Below, piece after piece: positions 24,699 through 32,382 of a stretch of DNA of 64,000 nucleotides. Source of the stretch: Streptomyces bottropensis ATCC 25435 (GTDB taxonomy: Bacteria > Actinomycetota > Actinomycetes > Streptomycetales > Streptomycetaceae); NCBI RefSeq assembly GCF_000383595.1, contig NZ_KB911581.1, forward strand, positions 7,585,519 through 7,649,518, in the 5' to 3' direction. Each line of letters begins with the position of its first letter. Within the stretch, counting starts at the first letter, position 1. The translations under genes and the position numbers were made by a program. The notes beneath the pieces were generated by a model that was not told the DNA's origin, ran no database searches, and was given only the letters and a program-made list of their open reading frames with translations.

Positions 24699-25538
24699 TC
24701 AAGCCGCGTGCTCCACGAAACGCCGGGCCGTCTGCGCGAGCAGCTCACGGCCGTCGCCGGCCCACAGGTCGTCGTTGAACAGCTCCACCTCGATCGGGCC
24801 GGTGTAGCCGGCCGCCTCGACGGAGGACTTCCACTCGCGCATGTCGATCGAGCCGTCGCCGATCTGGCCCCGGCCGGTCAGGACGCCGTGAGGCAACGGC
24901 GTGATCCAGTCGGCGAGCTGGAAGGTGTGGATGCGGCCGGAGGCGCCCGCGCGGGCGATCGCCGCCGGGGCCGTGTCGTCCCACCAGATGTGGTAGGTGT
25001 CCACGGTCACGCCCACCTGGTCCGCCGGGAAGCGTTCCGCGATGTCCAGGGCCTGGGAGAGCGTCGACACCACACAGCGGTCCGAGGCGAACATGGGGTG
25101 CAGGGGCTCGATGGCCAACCTCACCCCGTGCTCCGCCGCGTACGGGCCCAGTTCGGCCAGCGCGTCCGCGATGCGCTCCCGCGCGCCGTGCAGGTCCTTC
25201 GAGCCCGCCGGGAGGCCGCCCGAGACCAGGACGAGAGTGTCCGTGCCCAGGGTCGCCGCCTCGTCGATCGCCCGGCGGTTGTCGGCCAGGGCCGCCGCCC
25301 GCTCCGTCGGGTCGATCGCCGTGAAGAAGCCGCCCCGGCACAGGGTCGTGACCGCGAGGCCCGCGTCGCGGACCAGCTTGGCCGTGGCGTCCAAGCCGTG
25401 CTCCGCCACCGGCTCCCGCCACAGACCCACGCCCGTGATGCCCAACTCCACGCAACCGGCGACCAGTTCAGGCATCGACAGCTGCTTGACCGTCATCTGG
25501 TTGATGCTGAAGCGCTCAAGTCCGCTTCCGGTGCTCAC
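24699..25538 (-). CDS. Sugar phosphate isomerase/epimerase (xylose isomerase-like TIM barrel)
   Basis: A 279-residue TIM-barrel protein of the AP-endonuclease 2/xylose isomerase-like family. Likely metal ligands sit in the motifs LAIEPLHP, VTVDTYHIWWD, RIHTFQLADW and PIEVELFND. Third gene of a three-gene operon; its GTG start overlaps the DUF993 stop by four bases. Enzymes of this family isomerise, epimerise or eliminate keto-sugars made by Gfo/Idh/MocA dehydrogenases, one of which is the first gene here. Confidence 0.85.
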   Translation of the reverse strand: MSTGSGLERFSINQMTVKQLSMPELVAGCVELGITGVGLWREPVAEHGLDATAKLVRDAGLAVTTLCRGGFFTAIDPTERAAALADNRRAIDEAATLGTDTLVLVSGGLPAGSKDLHGARERIADALAELGPYAAEHGVRLAIEPLHPMFASDRCVVSTLSQALDIAERFPADQVGVTVDTYHIWWDDTAPAAIARAGASGRIHTFQLADWITPLPHGVLTGRGQIGDGSIDMREWKSSVEAAGYTGPIEVELFNDDLWAGDGRELLAQTARRFVEHAA

Positions 25539-26695
25539 TGGTCCACTCCGTACAGGGAGAGCAGGTTCTTCATCCGGGCCTCCGCGAGCGCCGGGTCCGG
25601 GAACAGGCCCAGGCCGTCGGCCAGTTCGTAGGCGCGGGCGAAGTGCGGCAGGGAACGGGCCGACTGCAGGCCGCCGACCATCGTGAAGTGCGACTGGTGA
25701 CCGGCCAGCCACGCCAGGAACACCACGCCCGTCTTGTAGAAGCGGGTGGGAGTCTGGAAGAGGTGCCTCGACAACTCGACGGTCGGGTCCAGGAGGTCCC
25801 GGAAGCCCTTCACGTCGCCCGTGTCCAGGACGCGGACCGCCTGCGCCGCCAGCGGGCCCAGCGGGTCGAAGATGCCGAGCAGCGCGTGGCTGAAGCCCTT
25901 CTCGTCGCCCGCGATCAGCTCGGGGTAGTTGAAGTCGTCGCCCGTGTAGCAGCGGACGCCCTGCGGGAGCCTGCGGCGGATGTCGATCTCGCGCTGGGCG
26001 TCCAGCAGGGAGACCTTGATGCCGTCGACCTTGTCGGGGTGGGCGGCGATGACGGCGAGGAAGGTCTCCGTGGCCGCGTCGAGGTCCGACGAGCCCCAGT
26101 AGCCGTCCAGCGCCGGGTCGAACATGGGGCCGAGCCAGTGCAGGACGACCGGCTCGCCGGCCTGGCGGAGCAGGTGGCCGTAGATCTCCAGGTAGTCCTC
26201 GGGGCCCGAGGCCGCCGCCGCCAGCGCGCGCGAGGCCATCAGGATCGCCTGGGCGCCCGACTCCTCGACGAGCGCCAGCTGCTCCTCGTACGCCTTGCGG
26301 ATCTCCGGCAGGGAGGCCGCCGCCGGGTCGGTGAGCTGGTCGGTGCCCACACCGCAGGCGATCCGGCCGCCGACGGCCTTGGCCTCGGCGGCGCTGCGGC
26401 GGATCAGCTCCGCCGCGCCCGCCCAGTCGAGGCCCATGCCGCGCTGCGCGGTGTCCATCGCCTCGGCGACGCCCAGGCCGTGCGACCACAGGTGGCGGCG
26501 GAAGGCGAGGGTGGCGTCCCAGTCGACGGCGGCGGGCGAGTCCGGGGACACGTCCGCGTACGGGTCGGCGACGACGTGCGCGGCCGAGAAGACCGTACGG
26601 GAGGTGAGGGGGGTGCCGGGGGACACCACCAGGGGTTCGGTACGGGGGGTGTAGGCCTTGAACGCGCGGTTCCCGTCCGGGAGTCGGATCGTCAC
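25535..26695 (-). CDS. DUF993 family protein, dihydrodipicolinate synthase/aldolase-like
   Basis: A 386-residue TIM-barrel protein. It has FRRHLWSHGLGVAEAMDTAQRGMGL near the N-terminus, VVLHWLGPMFDPALDGYWG in the middle, and KVDGIKVSLLD, where Lys227 sits in the position of the Schiff-base lysine of class I aldolases of the DHDPS group. YTGDDFNYPELIAGDEKGFSHALLG follows. It probably cleaves or condenses a keto-sugar acid; the substrate is unknown. The GTG start at 26695 overlaps the dehydrogenase stop by four bases, and the frame upstream of it lies inside that gene. Confidence 0.82.
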   Translation of the reverse strand: MTIRLPDGNRAFKAYTPRTEPLVVSPGTPLTSRTVFSAAHVVADPYADVSPDSPAAVDWDATLAFRRHLWSHGLGVAEAMDTAQRGMGLDWAGAAELIRRSAAEAKAVGGRIACGVGTDQLTDPAAASLPEIRKAYEEQLALVEESGAQAILMASRALAAAASGPEDYLEIYGHLLRQAGEPVVLHWLGPMFDPALDGYWGSSDLDAATETFLAVIAAHPDKVDGIKVSLLDAQREIDIRRRLPQGVRCYTGDDFNYPELIAGDEKGFSHALLGIFDPLGPLAAQAVRVLDTGDVKGFRDLLDPTVELSRHLFQTPTRFYKTGVVFLAWLAGHQSHFTMVGGLQSARSLPHFARAYELADGLGLFPDPALAEARMKNLLSLYGVDQ

Positions 26696-27849
26696 AGCTG
26701 GATCTCCGGCACGTCGAGACGGACGCCCTCGGCCGAGGACTTCAGACCCAGTTCGGCGAGCTGGACGCCACGGGCGCCGGCCAGCAGGTCCCAGTGGTAG
26801 GGCGCGTCGGCGTAGACGTGCCGGAAGAACAGCTCCCACTGCGCCTTGAAGCCGTTGTCGAACTCGGCGTTGTCCGGCACCTCCTGCCACTGGTCGCGGA
26901 AGGAGTAGGTGGCGGGGATGTCGGGGTTCCACACCGGCTTGGGGGTGGCGGAGCGGTGCTGGACGCGGCAGTTGCGCAGGCCGGCGACCGCCGAGCCCTC
27001 GGTGCCGTCGACCTGGAACTCCACCAGCTCGTCGCGGTTGACGCGGACGGCCCAGGAGGAGTTGATCTGGGCGATCGCGCCGCCGTCCAGCTCGAAGATG
27101 CCGTAGGCGGCGTCGTCGGCGGTGGCGTCGTAGGGCTTGTCCTGCTCGTCCCAGCGCTGCGGGATGTGCGTGGCGGTGAGGGCCTGGACGGACTTCACCC
27201 GGCCGAACAGCTCGTGCAGCACGTACTCCCAGTGCGGGAACATGTCGACGACGATGCCGCCGCCGTCCTCCGCGCGGTAGTTCCAGGAGGGGCGCTGGGC
27301 CTCCTGCCAGTCGCCCTCGAAGACCCAGTAGCCGAACTCGCCCCGGATGGAGAGGATGCGGCCGAAGAAGCCGCCGTCGATGAGGCGCTTGAGCTTCAGC
27401 AGGCCCGGCAGGAACAGCTTGTCCTGGACGACACCGTGCTTGATGCCGGCGGCGTTCGCGAGGCGGGCCAGCTCCAGGGCGCCGTCGAGGCCGGTGGCGG
27501 TCGGCTTCTCGGTGTAGATGTGCTTGCCGGCGGCGATGGCCTTCTTGATCGCCTCCTCGCGGGCCGAGGTGACCTGGGCGTCGAAGTAGATCTCGACGGT
27601 CGGGTCGGCGAGGACCTCGTCGACGTCCGTGGAGACGTTCTCCGGGTCCAGGCCGTGCTGCTCGGCGAGTGCCTTCAGGGCGTGCTCGCGGCGGCCGACG
27701 AGGATGGGCTCCGGCCACAGGACGGTGCCGTCACCGAGGTCCAGGCCGCCCTGCTCGCGGAGGGCGAGGATGGAGCGGACGAGGTGCTGGCGATAGCCCA
27801 TGCGTCCGGTCACGCCGTTCATGGCGATCCGTACGGTTCTGCGTGTCAC
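26692..27849 (-). CDS. Gfo/Idh/MocA-family sugar dehydrogenase
   Basis: A 385-residue NAD(P)-dependent oxidoreductase, first gene of the operon. The Rossmann part begins IAMNGVTGRMGYRQHL, with EIYFDAQVTSAREEAIKKAI and the family motif GKHIYTEKPTA (Lys of EKP is catalytic). The C-terminal domain carries EFGYWVFEGDWQEAQRPSWNYRAEDGGGIVVDMFPHW. GTG at 27849 is used because AAAGGA lies about 7 bases upstream and the Rossmann strand starts directly after it. It would oxidise a sugar or inositol-like polyol to a ketone for the two downstream enzymes. Divergent from a LacI regulator. Confidence 0.88.
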   Translation of the reverse strand: MTRRTVRIAMNGVTGRMGYRQHLVRSILALREQGGLDLGDGTVLWPEPILVGRREHALKALAEQHGLDPENVSTDVDEVLADPTVEIYFDAQVTSAREEAIKKAIAAGKHIYTEKPTATGLDGALELARLANAAGIKHGVVQDKLFLPGLLKLKRLIDGGFFGRILSIRGEFGYWVFEGDWQEAQRPSWNYRAEDGGGIVVDMFPHWEYVLHELFGRVKSVQALTATHIPQRWDEQDKPYDATADDAAYGIFELDGGAIAQINSSWAVRVNRDELVEFQVDGTEGSAVAGLRNCRVQHRSATPKPVWNPDIPATYSFRDQWQEVPDNAEFDNGFKAQWELFFRHVYADAPYHWDLLAGARGVQLAELGLKSSAEGVRLDVPEIQL

Positions 27850-27930
27850 GGCCGGTCCTTTCGTTGGTGTGCGTTCGTGTCTGCGTACGCGTCCGGCGCC
27901 GCGTACGCCCGACGAAAGGGTGAGCGTCAC

Positions 27931-27956
27931 AGCAAGCGCTTTCTATTCAACTAGAA
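27931..27956. promoter_or_regulatory. LacI-type operator and adjoining inverted repeat
   Basis: AGCAAGCGCTTTCT (27931-27944) is a near-perfect palindrome centred on CG, as LacI-family sites are. The overlapping TTCTATTCAACTAGAA (27941-27956) is a second inverted repeat with 5-bp arms. They lie about 80-105 bp before the sugar dehydrogenase gene and 130-155 bp before the LacI gene, a natural place for control of both. Confidence 0.6.
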
Positions 27957-28084
27957 GCTAGCCTCTGGGCAGTGGTCTGTACAAGACCGCGAGGGGGTCG
28001 AGTTGTTCGAGGGGGCGAACGGCGATCGCGGCCGTAAGGTTCCCCGACAGCCCGAACATCACGCGCACCGGAGGACGAGCAACG

Positions 28085-29128
28085 ATGACTGTGACCCTGG
28101 CGGACGTGGCGGCCCGTGCGCAGGTGTCGCCCGCGACCGTCTCCCGGGTGCTGAACGGCAATTACCCGGTGGCCGCGACCACGCGCGAGCGGGTGCTGAA
28201 GGCCGTGGACGAGCTGGACTACGTCCTCAACGGCCCCGCCAGCGCGCTCGCCGCAGCCACCTCCGACCTGGTCGGCATCCTGGTGAACGACATCGCCGAC
28301 CCCTTCTTCGGGATCATGGCCGCGGCCATCCAGTCCGAGATCGGCGGACCCGGCGGGCGTGCGGGTGGGGAGCGGCTCGGTGTGGTGTGCAATACGGGCG
28401 GCTCCCCGGAGCGCGAGCTGACGTATCTCACGCTGTTGCAGCGCCAGCGCGCCGCCGCCGTCGTACTGACCGGTGGGGCCATCGAGGATCCCGCGCACCT
28501 GTCCGCCGTCGGCCACAAGCTGCGGAAGCTGTCGGAGGCCGGGACGCGGGTGGTGCTGTGCGGGCGGCCGCCGACGCCGGAGGCCATCGCGATCACCTTC
28601 GACAACCGGGGCGGCGGGCAGCGGCTCACCGAGCACCTGATCGGGCTGGGGCACCGGCGGCTCGGCTACATCGCCGGGCCGCAGGAGCGGACGACCACCC
28701 GGCACCGCCTGGAGGGCCATCGCGCGGCGCTGGCCGCCGCGGGCATCGAGGACGACCCCCGGTGGACGGTGTACGGGCGCTACGACCGCCTCTCCGGCTA
28801 CGAGGCGACGCTGGAGCTGCTGCGGCGCGACCCGTCGCTGACGGCCGTGGTCGCGGCCAACGACACGGTCGCGCTGGGGGCGTGCGCCGCCCTGCGCGAC
28901 TCCGGTCTGCGGATCCCGGACGACGTCTCTGTGGCCGGCTTCGACGACCTCCCCTTCAGCATCGACGCGGTGCCCGCGCTGACGACGGTGCGGTTGCCGT
29001 TGACGGAGGCGGGGGCGCGGGCCGGCCGCATCGCCATGGGCCGCGAGGAGCCGCCGCCCGGGGGGATCGCCACGGTGCGGGGGGAGTTGATGGTGCGGGG
29101 GTCCAGTGGGGGGCCTCGGAAGGGCTGA
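28085..29128 (+). CDS. LacI-family transcriptional repressor
   Basis: A 347-residue regulator. The N-terminal helix-turn-helix and hinge are VTLADVAARAQVSPATVSRVLNGN. The sugar-sensing domain has SDLVGILVNDIADPFFGIM, HLIGLGHRRLGYIAGP, AVVAANDTVALGACAALRDSG and VAGFDDLPFSIDAVPALTTV. It is divergently oriented to the three-gene sugar operon and probably represses it until its sugar is present. The inducer cannot be read from the sequence. Confidence 0.92.
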   Translation: MTVTLADVAARAQVSPATVSRVLNGNYPVAATTRERVLKAVDELDYVLNGPASALAAATSDLVGILVNDIADPFFGIMAAAIQSEIGGPGGRAGGERLGVVCNTGGSPERELTYLTLLQRQRAAAVVLTGGAIEDPAHLSAVGHKLRKLSEAGTRVVLCGRPPTPEAIAITFDNRGGGQRLTEHLIGLGHRRLGYIAGPQERTTTRHRLEGHRAALAAAGIEDDPRWTVYGRYDRLSGYEATLELLRRDPSLTAVVAANDTVALGACAALRDSGLRIPDDVSVAGFDDLPFSIDAVPALTTVRLPLTEAGARAGRIAMGREEPPPGGIATVRGELMVRGSSGGPRKG

Positions 29129-29149
29129 GGGGCGGGCCGGGCGGGGGCG

Positions 29150-29310
29150 GCCGGGTCCTGAGCGGGGCGGGACGTGACCGGGGCGGGTCCGGGTTGGCCG
29201 GCCGGGGCGGGACCGAGATGGCTGGCCGGGGCGAGCCGGGTTGGCCGGTCGGGGCGGGACCTGACCGGGGCGGGACGTGACCGGGGCGGGGGTCGGCCGG
29301 GCGGGTCCGG
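29150..29310. repeat. GC-rich imperfect repeats after the LacI gene
   Basis: The gap between the LacI gene and the next gene is filled by repeats of CCGGGGCGGGACSTGACC and CCGGGTTGGCCGGTC-type units in alternation. No gene is seen in this 215-base gap. Confidence 0.5.
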
Positions 29311-29343
29311 GGTCCGCTGTAGGCGGGACGGTGGCGCGCCGGA

Positions 29344-29730
29344 TCAGTGCGGGGTTCTGCGACGGCCCCGGAAGACGGCCGCTCCCAGGGCGAGCGTGCC
29401 GAAGGTGATGCCGCCGTAGACGGTCGGGTTCACCCGGTCGGGGACCAGTTCGGTGCCGATGCCCTGCTCCGTGACGCACCGCGCGCCGACCGGCGGGGCC
29501 GTGCGCGTGACCGCGTGGTCACCGGGAGCGCCTGCGGCCGCGCACATCTGCTCGGGGCCGAGGATGTAGAAGCCCGACATCACGCCGACCCCGTACGCGC
29601 CGAGGGCGATCGCAGCGGCCGGCACCGCGAGCAGGGCGCACGAACCGGCGTCCGGCAGGCGCCGTCCGCCGCCTTTCTCCCGGCCGTGCGCGCGCACCGC
29701 GAGTGCCGAGGTCGTGGCCGCGACGACCAA
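29344..29730 (-). CDS. Hypothetical small membrane protein
   Basis: A product of up to 128 residues with two predicted membrane helices (around AVPAAAIALGAYGVGVM and YGGITFGTLALGAAVF) joined by an outer loop carrying two Cys (MCAAAGAPGD and GARCVTEQG). The last segment ends in a basic tail. The TTG at 29730 is the longest start; an internal GTG would give a shorter protein. No family is recognised. It is divergent from the CsbD gene. Confidence 0.45.
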   Translation of the reverse strand: MVVAATTSALAVRAHGREKGGGRRLPDAGSCALLAVPAAAIALGAYGVGVMSGFYILGPEQMCAAAGAPGDHAVTRTAPPVGARCVTEQGIGTELVPDRVNPTVYGGITFGTLALGAAVFRGRRRTPH

Positions 29731-29898
29731 CGGTGCCAGATCCCGCGGCGACGGGACGGGTCCGACGCGTGGGCCGAGGTCCGACCCCCGGGCCGCCCCT
29801 CACGCACCGTGACGCTTCGGCGCGCGACAGTCACCGGTCCGTCCTACGTTGGGCGGGAGAGGCATTCGCCTCACCCCCACCACCGAGGAGGAGGAACC

Positions 29899-30096
29899 AT
29901 GGCCGCCAAGGACAAGGGCAGCATGGACAAGATCAAGGGCAAGGCCAAGGAGATGTCCGGGAAGGTCACCGGCAACCGCGAGCAGCAGGCCGAGGGCAAG
30001 ATGCAGCAGGTGCGCGGTGAGGCCAAGAAGATGAAGGGCAAGGTGCAGGATCGTGCGCAGGAGACGCGGCGCCCGGCGCAGCGCGACGGCGTCTGA
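29899..30096 (+). CDS. CsbD family stress protein
   Basis: A 65-residue, very hydrophilic Lys/Glu-rich protein with MDKIKGKAKEMSGKVTGNREQQAEGKMQQVRG, the CsbD pattern. The ATG at 29899 has GAGGAGGA upstream. CsbD-like proteins accumulate in general stress in other bacteria; the biochemical role is not known. The upstream frame is open but passes the opposite-strand gene. Confidence 0.9.
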   Translation: MAAKDKGSMDKIKGKAKEMSGKVTGNREQQAEGKMQQVRGEAKKMKGKVQDRAQETRRPAQRDGV

Positions 30097-30223
30097 GGTC
30101 GCGTAGCGTGACGGCCCCCGCGGCCGCGCGGCGCGCGTAGGCGTACGGCCGGCGGCCGGTGGCCCCGAAACGGCGTGCGGTCCCCACGGACCCGCCGACT
30201 CCGGGCCCCGGCGGCGGCCGAGC

Positions 30224-30252
30224 ACGGGGGCTCCCCTGACGGGAGCCCCCGT
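30224..30252 (+). terminator. Hairpin terminator after the CsbD gene
   Basis: A 12-bp perfect stem (ACGGGGGCTCCC and complement) with a 5-base loop, in the 250-base gap between the CsbD gene and the diiron-protein gene. No gene is seen in the rest of this gap. Confidence 0.75.
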
Positions 30253-30346
30253 CGCCATGGACGCCGCCTCCCGCCCTCGGCGCCCGGCACCGCCGTGAGC
30301 AGGGACGTACAGGTGAGAACTCGTACATCACGGGTACCCGGCGCCC

Positions 30347-31342
30347 ATGGAGACGCGGGTGGCAGGACCGGCGCTGCCGGAGAGCAGGGGGCCGATCTCG
30401 GCTGCGGTCGTGGGGTTCCTGCGTGGCGAGGGGACCCCTCCCGACACTCGGACGATCGCCGGGGCCGACCCCTTCGGCGAGGATCTCCAGCTCGCCCTGT
30501 ACCTCTGTTACGAGCTGCACTACCGGGGCTTCGCCGGCGTCGACGCCGACCTCGAATGGGACCCGGAACTGCTGCGCTGCCGGGCGGCCCTGGAGTGGCC
30601 GTTCCTGGAGTCGCTGCGCGATCGGGCGTCCCGGCACGTGAGCGCCGAGGAGGCGCTGGAGGACCTGCTCGTGGAACCGGCGGCCGACGACGGCGGCGGG
30701 GTCGGTGACTTCCTCCAGGACAAGGGCGAGCTGTGGCAGGTGCGTGAGTACGCGGCGCAGCGCTCGCTGTACCACCTGAAGGAGGCCGACCCGCACGCCT
30801 GGGTGCTGCCCCGGCTGTGGGGGCGGGCGAAGGCGGGGATGGCCGCGGTGGAGTTCGACGAGTTCGGCGGGGGGCGGGCCGAACGGGTGCACGCGCGACT
30901 GTTCGCCGACCTCATGACCGACCTCGACCTCGACCCGGCGTACGGCCGCTATGTGGACGCGGCCGGTGCCGAGGCGCTCGCGCTGGTGAACCTGATGTCC
31001 CTCTTCGGACTGCACCGCGCGCTGCGCGGCGCCCTGGTCGGGCACTTCGCGACGGTCGAGATCACCTCCTCCCCCGGCTCCCGGCGGCTCGCCCGTGCCA
31101 TGCGGCGCACCGGGGCCGGCCCCGCCGCCGAGCACTTCTACGACGAACACGTGGAGGCCGACGCCGTACACGAGCAGATCGTCCGGCGGGACGTCGTCGC
31201 CGGGCTGCTGGAGGAGGAGCCGCAGCTGGACGCCGACGTGGCCTTCGGCGTCGATGCCACCAACCATCTGGAGGACGCCCTCGCCGACCGTCTCCTCGGA
31301 GCGTGGCGGGAGGGCCGGTCGTCCCTGCGCACACCGGTCTGA
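30347..31342 (+). CDS. Iron-containing redox enzyme family protein (haem-oxygenase-like diiron fold)
   Basis: A 331-residue all-helical protein. An early helix carries LCYELHYRGF (Glu56, His58 as likely metal ligands), and later helices carry AAVEFDEFGGG and EHFYDEHVEADAVHEQI with acidic and His residues spaced as in haem-oxygenase-like diiron oxidases. It would use two irons and oxygen; the substrate is unknown. It heads a run of four plus-strand genes that includes a methyltransferase, a CDGSH protein and a Rieske flavoprotein. Confidence 0.8.
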   Translation: METRVAGPALPESRGPISAAVVGFLRGEGTPPDTRTIAGADPFGEDLQLALYLCYELHYRGFAGVDADLEWDPELLRCRAALEWPFLESLRDRASRHVSAEEALEDLLVEPAADDGGGVGDFLQDKGELWQVREYAAQRSLYHLKEADPHAWVLPRLWGRAKAGMAAVEFDEFGGGRAERVHARLFADLMTDLDLDPAYGRYVDAAGAEALALVNLMSLFGLHRALRGALVGHFATVEITSSPGSRRLARAMRRTGAGPAAEHFYDEHVEADAVHEQIVRRDVVAGLLEEEPQLDADVAFGVDATNHLEDALADRLLGAWREGRSSLRTPV

Positions 31343-31398
31343 CGGCACCGATCCCCGTCCGCACTCCCCTCGACGCACCTGCCTGGAGGCCCATTCCC

Positions 31399-32139
31399 GT
31401 GATTCCCCTCCCTCTCTCCCTCCCCGTCTCCCTGCCCGGCGTCTACGCCCCGCAGGACGACACCGAACTCCTGGTCCACGCCCTGGGGCGTGAACCTCTC
31501 GCCCCGGGGGCCCGTGTCCTGGACGTCGGTACGGGGACGGGCGCCGTCGCCCTGGCGGCGGCGCGGCGGGGCGCGGACGTCACGGCCGTCGACATCTCCC
31601 GGCGGGCGGTGCTCAACGCCCGGGTCAACGCCGTGCTGGCGCGGCTGCCGCTGAAGGTCGTCCACGGCGACCTGCTGGGCCCGATGTCCGAGCGGTCCTT
31701 CGACCTCATCCTGTCCAACCCGCCGTACGTACCGGGCCCGGAGCCGAGGCGACGGCGGGGGCCCGGTCAGGGTCCCGGCGCGGCGCCGAGGCCCGACAGG
31801 CTCGGCCACGCGCGGGGAGCGGCGCGGGCCTGGGACGGCGGATGGGACGGCCGGCTCGTGCTGGACCGGATCTGCCGGGACTCACCGGGGCTGCTGCGGC
31901 CCGGCGGGGTGCTGCTGCTGGTGCACTCGGCGCTGAGCGACGCGGAGCGGACCCTGACGCAGCTGGGGGCCGCCGGACTGCGGACCGATGTCGTGGAGCA
32001 CCGCAGGGTCGCGTTCGGCCCCGTCCTGCGGGAGCGCAGCGACTGGCTGCGCGGGCGCGGGCTGCTGGGGGCCGAGGGCGGTGCCGGGGGCGACGAGAAG
32101 GAAGAGCTGGTGGTCATCCGTGCCGAACGTCCCCGCTGA
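31399..32139 (+). CDS. HemK2/MTQ2-like class I methyltransferase
   Basis: A 246-residue S-adenosylmethionine-dependent methyltransferase. The SAM-binding motif is VLDVGTGTGAVALAAA, followed by TAVDISRRAV and the active-site tetrapeptide NPPY, typical of enzymes that methylate glutamine or other planar amides. An Arg-rich insertion follows NPPYVPGPE. The GTG at 31399 is chosen because GGAGG lies nine bases upstream. Its 3' end overlaps the CDGSH gene by 20 bases. The target could be a release factor-like protein or a small molecule. Confidence 0.82.
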   Translation: MIPLPLSLPVSLPGVYAPQDDTELLVHALGREPLAPGARVLDVGTGTGAVALAAARRGADVTAVDISRRAVLNARVNAVLARLPLKVVHGDLLGPMSERSFDLILSNPPYVPGPEPRRRRGPGQGPGAAPRPDRLGHARGAARAWDGGWDGRLVLDRICRDSPGLLRPGGVLLLVHSALSDAERTLTQLGAAGLRTDVVEHRRVAFGPVLRERSDWLRGRGLLGAEGGAGGDEKEELVVIRAERPR

Positions 32140-32353
32140 ACGCCGCCGCGTCTGCCTGCAACGCCCCGGCCCGCTGCTGGTCGAGGGGCCGGTCGAGGTC
32201 ACCCTGGACGACGGGACGACCGTGTCGTCGGACCGCTTCTGCGTGGCCCTGTGCACCTGTCGCCGCAGCCGGATCTACCCGTGGTGCGACACCAGCCACC
32301 GCCGCCGCGCCCAGCGGCACCCGGCCGAGCCGGACGACTCCCGCCCCGCGTAG
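32120..32353 (+). CDS. CDGSH-type iron-sulfur protein
   Basis: A 77-residue protein with a single CDGSH motif written CTCRRSRIYPWCDTSH: cluster ligands Cys45, Cys47, Cys56 and His60 (three Cys, one His) for a redox-active [2Fe-2S] cluster. The GTG start lies inside the end of the methyltransferase gene. CDGSH proteins move electrons or clusters; the flanking diiron and Rieske genes suggest a shared electron chain. Confidence 0.85.
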   Translation: MPNVPAERRRVCLQRPGPLLVEGPVEVTLDDGTTVSSDRFCVALCTCRRSRIYPWCDTSHRRRAQRHPAEPDDSRPA

Positions 32354-32382
32354 CCGCCCCCTCCTGAAAGGACCCCGAAGCC

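Noticed and set aside
25535..27718. Extended N-terminus for the DUF993 protein
   Set aside because: The frame stays open far upstream, but that part is antiphase to the dehydrogenase gene; the GTG at 26695 overlaps that gene's stop and gives family length.
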